Below, in pieces: positions 1 to 9,157 of a stretch of 64,000 bases of DNA. Positions within the stretch are counted from its first letter, which is position 1; each line of letters begins with the position of its first letter. This DNA comes from Vreelandella venusta (GTDB lineage Bacteria; Pseudomonadota; Gammaproteobacteria; Pseudomonadales; Halomonadaceae): NCBI RefSeq assembly GCF_007989605.1, contig NZ_BJUL01000005.1, positions 62,001-126,000 on the forward strand. Reading direction: 5' to 3'. The notes beneath the pieces are model-generated. The model was given only the letters and a program-made list of their open reading frames with translations. It was not told the DNA's origin and ran no database searches. The translations under genes and the position numbers were made by a program.

Positions 1-724
<724 letters not shown>

Positions 725-2047
725 ATGCTCCCCCCCAATACCACAACCCGTCAGCGGCCCAGTGCCGCGCTGATCCTCAAACTGTTTTTGCCAAGCGCAC
801 TGGGGATTTTGATTTTCTTCGTGCCTGTCGAAATTGGCGGTCGCAGCACTATATTGCTCGATCATATGGTGACCGGCTCCCGACGCTGGCTAGGAGATGC
901 AAGCGGCTTCTATGCGCTGGCGCTGATTGCCGCTGGGGCTGCGTACCCGTTGATTCGAGGCTACTGGAATCGAAACGTTACCGAGCGCATTTTTACCGCA
1001 CTGAAACTGCTTGGGGTAATGGCTGCCCTGATGGCGCTGACGGGCTGGGGGCCTGCCTTTCTGCATGAACCGGATATGCTGCCGTTCCTGTTTGAAAAGC
1101 TGGTGATCCCCGTTGGTTTGATCGTTCCTATTGGCGCGATTTTCCTGGCCTTGTTGATCAGTTATGGGTTGCTTGAGCTTATTGGTGTGCTGGTTCAACC
1201 CGTCATGCGGCCCATTTGGCGAACGCCAGGACGCTCGGCAATCGATGCGGTTGCCTCATTCGTGGGCAGTTACTCTATCGGATTATTGATTACCAACCGG
1301 GTGTATCAGGCGGGGCAGTATTCCGCGCGGGAAGCGGCTATTATCGCCACGGGTTTCTCTACCGTCTCGGCGACGTTCATGATTATTGTGGCGCGCACGC
1401 TGGATTTAATGGCGGTGTGGAACGCCTATTTTTGGTTAACGTTAGTGATCACGTTTATCGTCACGGCGGTCACCGTTCGTTTGCCGCCATTATCGCGTAT
1501 GGATGACAGCGCTGACGATGGTGAACCGACGGCGGTGCCAGGCAAACGCTTGCTAACGGCATGGCAGACCGGATTGGAAGTGGCCGTTCGAGCACCGGCG
1601 TTGCATAGAAGTGTCGCGATCAACTTTAAAGAAGGGCTAGTGATGGCGATTAGCATCCTACCTTCGATCATGTCGGTGGGCTTGCTAGGCTTGCTTGCGG
1701 CTAAATACACGCCGCTATTTGAGTGGCTGGGTTGGTTGTTTTACCCCTTTGTGGCTGTGTGGGGCATTGCTGATGCGGCTGCACTTGCCCAGGCATCCGC
1801 TGCTGGCCTTGCCGAAATGTTTTTACCGGCACTGTTAATGGCAGAAGCGGATTTCGTCGCGCGTTTTGCTGCAGGCGTTGTCTCAGTATCCGCTGTGTTG
1901 TTTTTCTCCGCTTCGATTCCTTGCATTCTTTCTACGAGCATTCCGCTTTCTGTAGGGCGCATGGTGGTGGTGTGGTTTATTCGCGTTGCATTAAGCTTGA
2001 TGCTCGCCATACCCACCGGGTATTTGGTGCAAGCTCTTATTAGCTAG
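725..2047 (+). CDS. YjiH-family membrane protein with nucleoside-recognition/Gate domains
   Basis: Integral inner-membrane protein of about 440 residues with around ten hydrophobic segments. It resembles the YjiH family, which carries the Gate (nucleoside recognition) domain; the substrate is unknown. The VGSYSIGLLITNRVYQ stretch and two repeated Gate-like halves (roughly residues 120-260 and 300-440) support the family call. An upstream GTG at 668 is possible, but AGAGG at 713-717 sits 7 nt before the ATG at 725, so that ATG is preferred. It diverges from hutI, shares a HutC-like palindrome and is followed convergently by hutC. The context suggests a role in uptake or homeostasis of histidine-pathway compounds, which is inference only. 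Confidence 0.7.
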   Translation: MLPPNTTTRQRPSAALILKLFLPSALGILIFFVPVEIGGRSTILLDHMVTGSRRWLGDASGFYALALIAAGAAYPLIRGYWNRNVTERIFTALKLLGVMAALMALTGWGPAFLHEPDMLPFLFEKLVIPVGLIVPIGAIFLALLISYGLLELIGVLVQPVMRPIWRTPGRSAIDAVASFVGSYSIGLLITNRVYQAGQYSAREAAIIATGFSTVSATFMIIVARTLDLMAVWNAYFWLTLVITFIVTAVTVRLPPLSRMDDSADDGEPTAVPGKRLLTAWQTGLEVAVRAPALHRSVAINFKEGLVMAISILPSIMSVGLLGLLAAKYTPLFEWLGWLFYPFVAVWGIADAAALAQASAAGLAEMFLPALLMAEADFVARFAAGVVSVSAVLFFSASIPCILSTSIPLSVGRMVVVWFIRVALSLMLAIPTGYLVQALIS

Positions 2048-2070
2048 GTCTTTATCAGCCAAGCCCTTCA

Positions 2071-2787
2071 TTATGACGCTTGGCGATGCACCGAGGAGCG
2101 CAGCTTGTAGCGGTCGCCTGGATGCAGCAGGCGGGCATAGCTGATGAGCTGCTCGCCTGACCAGGTGCGCCGTACCATGCTCAGGCAGGGGGTGGCGGTA
2201 TCAATAGCAAGCCAATTGGCAGTTTGCTGGTCGACAAGCACGGCTTCAACAATGTGCTCGACGTCAGTAATCGGGCAGGCCGCTACCAATACTTCATTGG
2301 GTGTGTGCAGTGAAAAATCACTGGTCAAGTAGTTGGGTACCCAACGCGGGTTAACATAACGGTTTTCAAGCTGAATAGGCGTGTCGTTTTCCAAATGCAC
2401 CAGCAGCGTTTGAAACACGCGGCTACCCAGGCGAACGCCTAGCCGTAAGGCGACTTCGTCATCCGCTTCAATATCTTCACATACCAGTACGCGATTACTG
2501 TAATGGTGCCCCCTGCAGCGCACTTCGTCGGCAATATTGTAGACCTCGACCAGCGATGACTCTGCCTTGCGGTCTGTCACGAAGGTACCTAACCCGGGCT
2601 GGCGTGTTAGGTAGCCTTTATGGACGAGATCACGAATCGCTTTATTAGCCGTCATTCGGCTTACCCCAAAATCTCGGGCAAGTTGCTCTTCGGGAGGGAT
2701 CTGGTGGTGTGCTGGCCAGGCACCGCCCTGGATTTTCTCTAACAGGTGCTGCTGTATTTGCAGATAAAGTGGGGGAGCGCTGGTCAT
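2071..2787 (-). CDS. hutC: Histidine utilisation repressor HutC (GntR family)
   Basis: A 238-residue transcription factor with an N-terminal GntR winged helix (about residues 5-70; FGVSRMTANKAIRDLVHKGYL is the recognition region) and a C-terminal UTRA effector domain (about 90-230; ISYARLLHPGDRYKL near the end). HutC represses hut genes and releases DNA on binding urocanate. The gene stands tail-to-tail with the YjiH-like gene (23 bp apart) and close to hutI, as expected. Two TGTATATACA palindromes in the hutI promoter are its probable targets. An unusual point: the last ~55 bp (2095-2150) has a near copy at the end of the amidase gene 9.5 kb away, described separately. Confidence 0.88.
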   Translation of the reverse strand: MTSAPPLYLQIQQHLLEKIQGGAWPAHHQIPPEEQLARDFGVSRMTANKAIRDLVHKGYLTRQPGLGTFVTDRKAESSLVEVYNIADEVRCRGHHYSNRVLVCEDIEADDEVALRLGVRLGSRVFQTLLVHLENDTPIQLENRYVNPRWVPNYLTSDFSLHTPNEVLVAACPITDVEHIVEAVLVDQQTANWLAIDTATPCLSMVRRTWSGEQLISYARLLHPGDRYKLRSSVHRQAS

Positions 2788-2961
2788 GAAGTGCCTTTCA
2801 AATGAATCTAATGTCTAACTATATCCAGTGTACCTTGTGCAAAGGCCCAGGGCATCCTGTTGCTGGTTGGGCGTGTATTATGTACGCGGATTTATTGGCG
2901 TTGCCTGATGCGTTTAGTAATCGTCAGCATCGATAAGAAAGCGCTTATTTTAGGAGTTATT

Positions 2962-3930
2962 TTGCGCCTAAACTATTCTGGAGCACTGCCAGAGCGCGTT
3001 GGTTTTTTATTATTACCGCGCTTTTCAATGATGGCATTTTTTTCTGCGGTAGAGCCGCTACGCATAGCCAATCGTATCAGCGGCCAAACGCTGTTTGAGT
3101 GGACGCTATTTAGTCGTGATGGTGAGCCTGTCACCGCAAGCAATGGCATGACGCTATTAGTCGATCAGACCATGGGTGGTGGTCTCGACCTGCCATCGTT
3201 GGCTGTATGTAGCGGCTTTGAGCCTGAAGACCATTTAAGCCGAGCGCTCATGTCATGGCTACATCGGCTTGATCAAGCCGGATGTGCCCTAGGTGGATTG
3301 GACACCGGAGGGTTTATATTAGCCGCCGCTCAGTTATTGAAGGGGGAGCGGGTCACGTTGCATTGGGAAAGCTTGCCGGTCTTTCGTGAGCGTTTTCCAA
3401 CGATTGAAACCACCGACGAGTTATTTGAGATAGGGGAGCGGCGTTTTTCCTGTGCGGGCGGTGCCGCAGCCATGGATATGGCCTTAGCCGTCATCGCCAG
3501 GCGTCACGGGAGCAAATTAGCCGTCGATGTCTCGGAGCAGCTTATTCATGAGCGGTTACGCAGCCGCAGCGACCAGCAGCGGATGTCGTTAGCGCAACGG
3601 TTAGGCACTCATAACCGGCGTTTAGTGGAAGCCGTTGCATTGATGGAAAGACATTTAGAGGAGCCTCTTGCTTTGGCTGAGATTGCACGCCGAAGCGGTG
3701 TGTCATCTCGTCAGCTGCAGCGGTTGTTTGAGGATCATCTTCATCAAACACCGCGCCAGTGGTACTTGTCACTTCGTTTGGCGCGGGCAAGGCGTTTATT
3801 GAATGAAACTGATATGAGCGTACTCGCCATCGGGGTAGCCTGCGGCTTTAGCTCTAGTTCGAGCTTTGCCAGAGCGTTTCGTGCTTGCTTTGGCTGCTCA
3901 CCGATAGAGGCACGCCAACAGGGCCGCTAA
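2962..3930 (+). CDS. cdhR: GlxA-type AraC regulator, probably of carnitine catabolism (CdhR-like)
   Basis: A 322-residue regulator with an N-terminal DJ-1/PfpI-like (GATase1) domain (about 5-190; the CAGGAAAMDMAL stretch is typical of the GlxA family) and a C-terminal AraC HTH domain (about 215-320; two helix-turn-helix units, the second near GVACGFSSSSSFARAFRACFG). CdhR of Pseudomonas has this architecture and activates carnitine genes. TTG at 2962 is chosen because GGAG at 2952-2956 lies 5 nt upstream and homology starts at once (RVGFLLLPRFSMMAF); ATG 2908 or 2860 would add an unconserved leader. It is followed by the carnitine binding protein and faces the cdh operon. The ligand specificity is inferred from context. 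Confidence 0.75.
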   Translation: MRLNYSGALPERVGFLLLPRFSMMAFFSAVEPLRIANRISGQTLFEWTLFSRDGEPVTASNGMTLLVDQTMGGGLDLPSLAVCSGFEPEDHLSRALMSWLHRLDQAGCALGGLDTGGFILAAAQLLKGERVTLHWESLPVFRERFPTIETTDELFEIGERRFSCAGGAAAMDMALAVIARRHGSKLAVDVSEQLIHERLRSRSDQQRMSLAQRLGTHNRRLVEAVALMERHLEEPLALAEIARRSGVSSRQLQRLFEDHLHQTPRQWYLSLRLARARRLLNETDMSVLAIGVACGFSSSSSFARAFRACFGCSPIEARQQGR

Positions 3931-3953
3931 CTGAGCGATGAACGACGCAGCTC

Positions 3954-3992
3954 TGTCGTTTTACGCGTAGATAATGTCGCTTTGTGTCGTTT
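3954..3992 (+). promoter_or_regulatory. Three phased TGTCGYTT direct repeats upstream of the binding-protein gene
   Basis: TGTCGTTT (3954-3961), TGTCGCTT (3975-3982) and TGTCGTTT (3985-3992) are spaced 21 and 10 bp apart, i.e. two turns and one turn of the helix, ending 57 bp before the start at 4050. Helically phased direct half-sites are typical of AraC-family activators, and a CdhR-like AraC protein is encoded just upstream. The core GTCGYTT also occurs in the divergent cdhC/amidase gap (AAGCGAC at 10147-10153 and GTCGTT at 10172-10177). Function is inferred. Confidence 0.45.
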
Positions 3993-4049
3993 CCATTGTT
4001 GTCTAGTCGTCAAACTTGGTGCGGTATATTGCCAAAAGAGGACATTATA

Positions 4050-4997
4050 ATGAAGAACGCACTCGTTGGTTTTAAGGGTATGTCAGCACTTAGCGCCGCT
4101 GGGGTGGCAGCGCTTGCCTTGTCAGGGCCCGCCGCAGCCGACCTTGATGAAGTACGGTTTGGTGTTCCTCCCTGGCCAGGTGTCACCGTGAAATCTGAAG
4201 TAGCAGCGCAGCTGATGGAAGCGATGGGCTATCAAACAAGTCAGCGTGACTTGGCCGTAAGCGTGATTCTTGAGGGGCTAGCGCGCAACGATGTGGACGT
4301 CTATCTGGGCGGCTGGTATCCGGTGCAAACCGATATGGTAGAGCCTCTGGTGGCTGATGATAAAATTGAAAAAGTGGTCTCCAATATCCAGGGGGCGAGC
4401 TCTGGTCTGGTGGTTCCTCAGTATGTTTATGATGCCGGTGTAACATCGGTGGCCGACCTGGACGCCTACCGCGACCGCTTTGGCGGTGAAATTCAGGGCA
4501 TCGAGGCGGGCACCGGGATTAATACCGCCATTCTGGCGGCTATTGATAATGACATTGCAGATTTAGGAGATTGGCGTCTACGTGAAAGCTCTACTGCCGC
4601 TATGCTGGCGCAGGCGGAGCAAAAGATGGCGAATGAAGAGTGGGTGACTTTTGTTGGTTGGGAGCCCCACTGGATGAATGTCAGCTTTGACATGGCTTAT
4701 CTGGATGATGCCGATGAGGCGGGCATAGCCAAAATTGAGAGTACGGTTTGGACCATCGTGCCGGCCAATATGGCTGAGGAAGACCCTCAGTTGCATCGTT
4801 TTCTTTCGCAATATGTAGTGGATATTGAAGATCAAAACGCGTGGGTGCATGACTACAGCTATGAGGATCGTCCCGCTGACGAGGTAGCGTCTGAGTGGAT
4901 TGGTGCTAATTTAGACACCGTAGAGACATGGCTAGATGGGGTAATGGCTAAAGATGGGCAGCCTGCGATACAGGCGGTGCGTTCGACTTACCAATAG
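4050..4997 (+). CDS. caiX: Periplasmic glycine betaine/carnitine-type substrate-binding protein (OpuAC family, CaiX-like)
   Basis: A 315-residue secreted binding protein: residues 1-34 form a signal peptide ending at GPAAA-DLDE with no lipobox, followed by an OpuAC/ProX domain. Tryptophan-rich motifs PPWPG, GGWYP and GWEPHWM are positioned like the aromatic cage that binds quaternary ammonium groups. ATG 4050 is chosen because it starts the signal peptide and has AGAGG upstream; an earlier in-frame start at 3984 would add 22 unrelated residues. No ABC permease or ATPase lies nearby. In Pseudomonas, orphan binding proteins such as CaiX feed a shared CbcWV transporter, so the same arrangement is inferred. 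Phased TGTCGYTT repeats lie in the promoter. Confidence 0.8.
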   Translation: MKNALVGFKGMSALSAAGVAALALSGPAAADLDEVRFGVPPWPGVTVKSEVAAQLMEAMGYQTSQRDLAVSVILEGLARNDVDVYLGGWYPVQTDMVEPLVADDKIEKVVSNIQGASSGLVVPQYVYDAGVTSVADLDAYRDRFGGEIQGIEAGTGINTAILAAIDNDIADLGDWRLRESSTAAMLAQAEQKMANEEWVTFVGWEPHWMNVSFDMAYLDDADEAGIAKIESTVWTIVPANMAEEDPQLHRFLSQYVVDIEDQNAWVHDYSYEDRPADEVASEWIGANLDTVETWLDGVMAKDGQPAIQAVRSTYQ

Positions 4998-5833
4998 CCA
5001 CTATTTTGTGTTAACCGCTTGTTAAGCGCTTGGCAAAAATCTTGCCAAGCGCTTTGCATTTCAGGCAGGTTCGCGTGGGCATGTAGTGCCGCATGAACCA
5101 TGTTTTTTGCACAGCGATAGCCTATCTGCATGCTGCTGTTCCGCCAGGACGCAATGGCTTTTTCAAGCGGTGCGGTTAAAGGATCGTGCTCAACTGCAAG
5201 AACCTCAATCTGCATGTTTGGTGGAAATGTATCGACGTGGTTTTCAATCCATGGGCAGTAGGCAATGAGCGACAAAACATCATGTCGGCTAAGTAACGGC
5301 GCATCGGCTCCCAGCGTCTGCTGATTTAGTTTGCCGACCGGCGGATAGATGAGTCCTAACAGCACAGAATGATGCAGTAAGGGGGCTAAATCTATGGCTA
5401 TGCGACCGCCAGCGCTGTCACCGACTACTGCAATGGGCTTTATGGCTTTAGCAATCTTGAAGCAGTCTTCTAGCATGTTGTGGTAGCTCGCCTCGGGCGC
5501 TAAGCGGTAGCTAATGCTGATAACGTGACGCTTTAGCTGCTCTGCTAGGTTTGCTGCTACCCCATGATGGCTGTCGATAGATCCCAGGGTAAACCCACCT
5601 CCATGAATGTATAGCACTTGGCCAAACTGAGCGGATGCAGGGATAAAGTGTCGAATGACGATATTTTCCCGCGCTTCGTCAGTGATTGTCATGCCTGGCG
5701 GATTAGGCGGTGCAAACGTTTGGCATAGTTGGTCGTAGCGCTGGCGTGCTACTGCAGGAGCGTCATTTTCGATATCTTTTAAGCCCGCACCGAAGCGGGC
5801 GATAAAAGTGTTAATGTCCATCAGCGGCGTCAC
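4988..5833 (-). CDS. Alpha/beta hydrolase (HSL/acetylhydrolase type) in the carnitine cluster
   Basis: A 281-residue esterase-like protein of the hormone-sensitive-lipase family. It has the oxyanion motif HGGGF (about residues 77-81), nucleophile motif GDSAGG (about 138-143), a likely acidic residue in EHDPLTAP and a catalytic His in KNMVHAAL. It lies downstream of the BCCT transporter on the same strand and overlaps the binding-protein gene tail-to-tail by 10 bp. In a carnitine locus the attractive substrate is an O-acylcarnitine, giving free carnitine for CdhA (compare HocS in P. aeruginosa), but that is inference; other short-chain esters are possible. A perfect 13-bp inverted repeat is embedded in its 3' coding end. 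Confidence 0.72.
   Translation of the reverse strand: MTPLMDINTFIARFGAGLKDIENDAPAVARQRYDQLCQTFAPPNPPGMTITDEARENIVIRHFIPASAQFGQVLYIHGGGFTLGSIDSHHGVAANLAEQLKRHVISISYRLAPEASYHNMLEDCFKIAKAIKPIAVVGDSAGGRIAIDLAPLLHHSVLLGLIYPPVGKLNQQTLGADAPLLSRHDVLSLIAYCPWIENHVDTFPPNMQIEVLAVEHDPLTAPLEKAIASWRNSSMQIGYRCAKNMVHAALHAHANLPEMQSAWQDFCQALNKRLTQNSGYW
5024..5054. terminator. Perfect 13-bp inverted repeat within the hydrolase 3' end
   Basis: AAGCGCTTGGCAA (5024-5036), loop AAATC, TTGCCAAGCGCTT (5042-5054). It lies 27 bp past the stop of the binding-protein gene and could end its transcript, although it is inside the antisense hydrolase coding region. Only a weak T-rich tail follows on the plus strand. Confidence 0.4.
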
Positions 5834-5923
5834 CCGTCAGTCGTTACTGGGTTGGTTTGATGCTTTCTCGCTGGCAATCAGGCGCTGCCGTTAAGCACGC
5901 CTGATGTCATCGGGACTGTTCGA

Positions 5924-7525
5924 TCAACGCCTTCTGCGCTGTGCATCGAGCGTCTCGCGGAACAGCGAAATCAGCACACCAGCCGTCATCACTAGCACGA
6001 CAACACTGAGTGGAAGGGCGGCTGCAATAAGGGCTGTTTGCAGCGCCGTAAGACCACCGGCAATCAGCAGCACCGCTGCTACTAAACCAATCACCACGCC
6101 CCAGAACACGCGGAAGCGTTTAGGCGGTTCATTGTCACCTAACGATAAGATGGTGGTCAGCACTAACGTGCCGGAGTCTGAAGAGGTGACAAACCAGCTC
6201 ATTAGCAGAAATACCATCATGGCGGAGAGTATCCAGCCAAACGTGCCACTGCCGACAATGCCATCAGCCGTAGCAAACAGTGCGGAGGGTAGGTTCCAAG
6301 CGTTAACCAGCTCGATGATACCGGCGCTGGCAGGGCCGCCCGTAGCGTAGAGTTCCTGATACATGGCGTTGCCGCCAAAGATGATCAGCCAGATAAAGAT
6401 AATCAGAGTTGGCACTAACAGAACGCCCAATACGAACTCACGTAGCGTACGTCCCTTAGAAATTCGCGCGATGAACAGACCGACAAAAGGAGCCCAGGCT
6501 AGCCACCAGCCCCAGTAGAAGATTGTCCAACCTTGTTGCCAAGCGGCGGTGCCTTCTTCATCCGCGTACCAAAGTCCCATGGGAATAAAATTGATAGCGT
6601 AGTCGAGCATGGTTTCGCCGAATGCCATGATGAGCCACAACGTGGGGCCTGCAATTAGGAAAATGCTCACCACTATTAGGGACACCCAGATATTCATCTC
6701 GGAAATAAGACGAATACCAGCGCGTACGCCGGATACCGCTGAAAGTATAGAGATAACTGAGATAACCGCGATAAGCATTAACTGGGTATTTAACCCTGGG
6801 TCGATACCAATGAGCCGCTCTAAGCCAACGGCCATTTGGCTAACCCCAAGTCCCAGCGAAGTAGCCACACCAAAGACGCAGCCGAGTACCCCGAGAATAT
6901 CGAAAAGATGGCCGATAGGGCCGAAGATGCGTTCACCGATAAAAGGATAAAGCGCCGAGCGCAGTGCTAGCGGCAACCCTTTTCGATAAGCAAAATACGC
7001 CAGCGACATACCGACAATCACGTAGATAGCCCAGCCGTGAAGGCCCCAGTGAAAAACGGTGACGCGTAACGCATCGATAGCGCGCTCGTGACCGATGGCG
7101 GCGGCACCTGCCATGTCGGCATGAGGATTGTTGGGATAGCCAAAGGCGCCAGTATTGTCGAGATAGAAGACAGGCTCAGCAACGCCAAAAAACAGGATGC
7201 CAATGCCGATACCTGCTGAGAAGAGCATCGAGAACCATGCAAAGTTGCTGAACTCTGGGCGGCTGTCGTCAGCGCCAAGCCTTACGCTTCCATAGCGGCT
7301 GAAGACAATGAAAGCGCAGACCGCTAGTAGCAGCATGACGGTAATTAGGTAATAACCGCTGAACGTGCTCTCAATCCAGGCGCGTGTTGCTCCGAACACG
7401 CTGCCCGCTGTATCTGAGCCAAGCCCGGTGAAAAGTACGAAGAGCAGCACTAGGCCGCTAGCGGTTAGCGTCATTCCCTTGTGCATGCCTTGGAAGAAAC
7501 CGCCTTGGGCGAGTTCAGTCACCAT
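5924..7525 (-). CDS. BCCT-family betaine/carnitine/choline transporter
   Basis: A 533-residue inner-membrane secondary transporter with about 12 transmembrane segments. The BCCT signature lies around WTIFYWGWWLAWAPFVGLF, followed by ARISKGRTLREF, supplying the Trp box that binds trimethylammonium compounds. FHWGLHGWAIY matches the conserved TM region. Family members import betaine, carnitine or choline, usually with Na+ or by exchange. Its position between the hydrolase and the cdh operon argues for carnitine or a derivative as the main substrate. The start is uncertain: ATG 7525 has no clear ribosome binding site and ATG 7486 is an alternative. An 8-bp inverted repeat (5877-5884 / 5898-5905) follows the stop codon. 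Confidence 0.9.
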   Translation of the reverse strand: MVTELAQGGFFQGMHKGMTLTASGLVLLFVLFTGLGSDTAGSVFGATRAWIESTFSGYYLITVMLLLAVCAFIVFSRYGSVRLGADDSRPEFSNFAWFSMLFSAGIGIGILFFGVAEPVFYLDNTGAFGYPNNPHADMAGAAAIGHERAIDALRVTVFHWGLHGWAIYVIVGMSLAYFAYRKGLPLALRSALYPFIGERIFGPIGHLFDILGVLGCVFGVATSLGLGVSQMAVGLERLIGIDPGLNTQLMLIAVISVISILSAVSGVRAGIRLISEMNIWVSLIVVSIFLIAGPTLWLIMAFGETMLDYAINFIPMGLWYADEEGTAAWQQGWTIFYWGWWLAWAPFVGLFIARISKGRTLREFVLGVLLVPTLIIFIWLIIFGGNAMYQELYATGGPASAGIIELVNAWNLPSALFATADGIVGSGTFGWILSAMMVFLLMSWFVTSSDSGTLVLTTILSLGDNEPPKRFRVFWGVVIGLVAAVLLIAGGLTALQTALIAAALPLSVVVLVMTAGVLISLFRETLDAQRRRR

Positions 7526-7650
7526 GTAGTCAGTACTGAGTTCGGCTTTGGGTGAGTTGTAATGCGAAGGCGGCGTGGGTCGATGAGAGGGAGTTGGCGT
7601 AGCGATATGCTTGTCCTCTTAGGCCGGACGTCGGGCCGGCAATCCCGGTC

Positions 7651-7674
7651 AACCGTCCGCGCTGGCGGACGGTT
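7651..7674. repeat. 10-bp perfect hairpin between the thioesterase and BCCT genes
   Basis: AACCGTCCGC (7651-7660), loop GCTG, GCGGACGGTT (7665-7674). The 220-bp gap 7526-7745 holds no convincing gene. On the plus strand a T-rich tract follows; on the minus strand, the direction of the flanking genes, it does not, so this may be an operon-internal stability or attenuation hairpin rather than a true terminator. Confidence 0.4.
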
Positions 7675-7745
7675 CTCATTATTTTTAGTGTTGCTTTGCT
7701 ATGTGGTTTTACTCTGTGGTTTTGATATGCCGTTGTGCCGTGCCG

Positions 7746-8201
7746 TTATCGCCGTATGGCAATAGTGCGGCCGGCCAGCTCTGGCCAGACCGAAGGCTCA
7801 GCTTGGGGTAGAGCCGCAATGGCTTCTTCAACGGGGGCAGGGAAAGGCGCAGGGCGAGTGGTATTGATATCAATGCCCATCAGCATCTGCTCGCTGGTAG
7901 CAAGCAGATTGCCTGCCTCATCCTGTAACTTGAAGAAAATATGTAGCCGTTTGGTATCGTGATCCAGCAGGGTCAGCTCCACGCTGAGTGGCTGTCCTTC
8001 ATGGGCCTCGCGGCGATAACAAAGGTGCGTTTCAAGGGTGTAGATCGTGTAGCCGTAGCATTCTCTGCCTGCGCTATCTAAGCCGATATGCTCCATGAGT
8101 TCTTCTACCGCCAATGAGAAGACCCGGGCATATTCGGCGTCGTTCATATGGCCGTTGTAATCGACCCACTCTGAGGCAACGCGGCTTTGCAAAATAATCA
8201 T
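7746..8201 (-). CDS. cdhB: Hot-dog fold acyl-CoA thioesterase, probably betainyl-CoA thioesterase (CdhB)
   Basis: A 151-residue 4HBT-type thioesterase with the DYNGHMNDAEYARVF motif near the N-terminus; the Asp and His-Met-Asn residues are the usual active-site region. In the described carnitine route, the BKACE enzyme makes betainyl-CoA and this thioesterase releases glycine betaine and CoA. It is the last gene of a tight three-gene operon: its ATG overlaps the cdhA stop by one base (TAATG), with GAAGGACG as ribosome binding site. The 220-bp gap before the BCCT gene contains a hairpin. Function rests on family plus operon; the family alone would not give the substrate. Confidence 0.85.
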   Translation of the reverse strand: MIILQSRVASEWVDYNGHMNDAEYARVFSLAVEELMEHIGLDSAGRECYGYTIYTLETHLCYRREAHEGQPLSVELTLLDHDTKRLHIFFKLQDEAGNLLATSEQMLMGIDINTTRPAPFPAPVEEAIAALPQAEPSVWPELAGRTIAIRR

Positions 8202-9157
8202 TAGATACGTCCTTCCAAACCTTCGGCTTCAGGCCAATATTTTTGTACTAAGCCGAGCAGTTCAACAAGAAAGTCATCACGGCGGCTATCAAGCTCGGCC
8301 ACCGAGCGACCGGCGGCTTGATGCTCGCAGCCTTCTACCACGCGATCAATAAGCTCGTTGGTAAGCTCGGGAGCTTCAAGCTTTGTCCACGGCAGTTTTA
8401 ACGCTGGGCCGAACTGCTCAAGCATGTGGCGCATTCCTGACTCGCCACCAGCCAAATGAAAGGTGAGAAAAGTACCCATTAGCGACCAACGCAAACCACA
8501 GCCGTAGACGACGGCGGCATCTATCTCTTCGGTTGTTGCTACGCCATCATTGACTAGGTGCAGCGCCTCACGCCAGAGCGCTTCCATCAGACGGTCGGCA
8601 ATATGCCCCTCGATTTCCCGGCGCACGACCAGCGGGCGCATGGCGAGTGTTTGGTAGAGGGCCTGGGCACGCGCTAGCTCGTCAGACGTGGTGGCTTCCC
8701 CGCCCACCAGCTCCACGAGTGGCAGTAAATAAACGGGATTAAAGGGATGCGCGACGATCACACGCCCCGGTGCCCGTGTGCAGGCATGTTGCAAATCGGT
8801 GGGCTTGAAGCCGGATGTTGACGATCCGATCAAGACATTTGGAGCTGCTGCGGCATCCAGAGCGGCAAGTATCTCACGCTTTAGCGCGAGTCGCTCTGGT
8901 ACGTTTTCCTGGATCAGGTCGGCGCCTTCAACCGCTGACTCAAGGCTTTCCACGAAGCGCAGCCGCTGGGGGCTGGCACCCTCGGCTAGGCCCTGGCGCT
9001 GCAAAGATCCCCAGGCATTCTCAACAAAGGCGCGAGTACGCAGTGGCGCATCAGGGTCTGGATCAAAGGCCACGACGTCCCAGCCCCGCGCCAGAGCGCG
9101 CGCGATCCAGCCATTGCCAATAACGCCCGTGCCTATAACCGATAGCTGTTGACTCAT
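8201..9157 (-). CDS. cdhA: L-carnitine 3-dehydrogenase
   Basis: NAD+-dependent oxidation of L-carnitine to 3-dehydrocarnitine in the cytoplasm. The 318-residue protein belongs to the 3-hydroxyacyl-CoA dehydrogenase-like family: an N-terminal Rossmann fold with GTGVIGNGW (about residues 9-17) and an acidic residue after the second strand (AFDPD), the active-site motif AHPFNPVYLLPLVE (about 137-150) and a helical C-terminal domain with GTFLTFHLAGGESG. The ATG is preceded by AGGGGG and overlaps the stop of the BKACE gene (ATGA), so translation is coupled. The gene order cdhC-cdhA-cdhB matches carnitine clusters of Pseudomonas and Sinorhizobium. Confidence 0.92.
   Translation of the reverse strand: MSQQLSVIGTGVIGNGWIARALARGWDVVAFDPDPDAPLRTRAFVENAWGSLQRQGLAEGASPQRLRFVESLESAVEGADLIQENVPERLALKREILAALDAAAAPNVLIGSSTSGFKPTDLQHACTRAPGRVIVAHPFNPVYLLPLVELVGGEATTSDELARAQALYQTLAMRPLVVRREIEGHIADRLMEALWREALHLVNDGVATTEEIDAAVVYGCGLRWSLMGTFLTFHLAGGESGMRHMLEQFGPALKLPWTKLEAPELTNELIDRVVEGCEHQAAGRSVAELDSRRDDFLVELLGLVQKYWPEAEGLEGRI

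Noticed and set aside
5877-5905. ATCAGGCG/CGCCTGAT repeat as BCCT terminator
   Set aside because: Stem is short and there is no T-tract on the minus strand; mentioned only in the BCCT entry.
7562-7765. Open frame of 67 codons between the BCCT and thioesterase genes
   Set aside because: Arg-rich start, no ribosome binding site and it crosses the hairpin at 7651-7674; no family resemblance.
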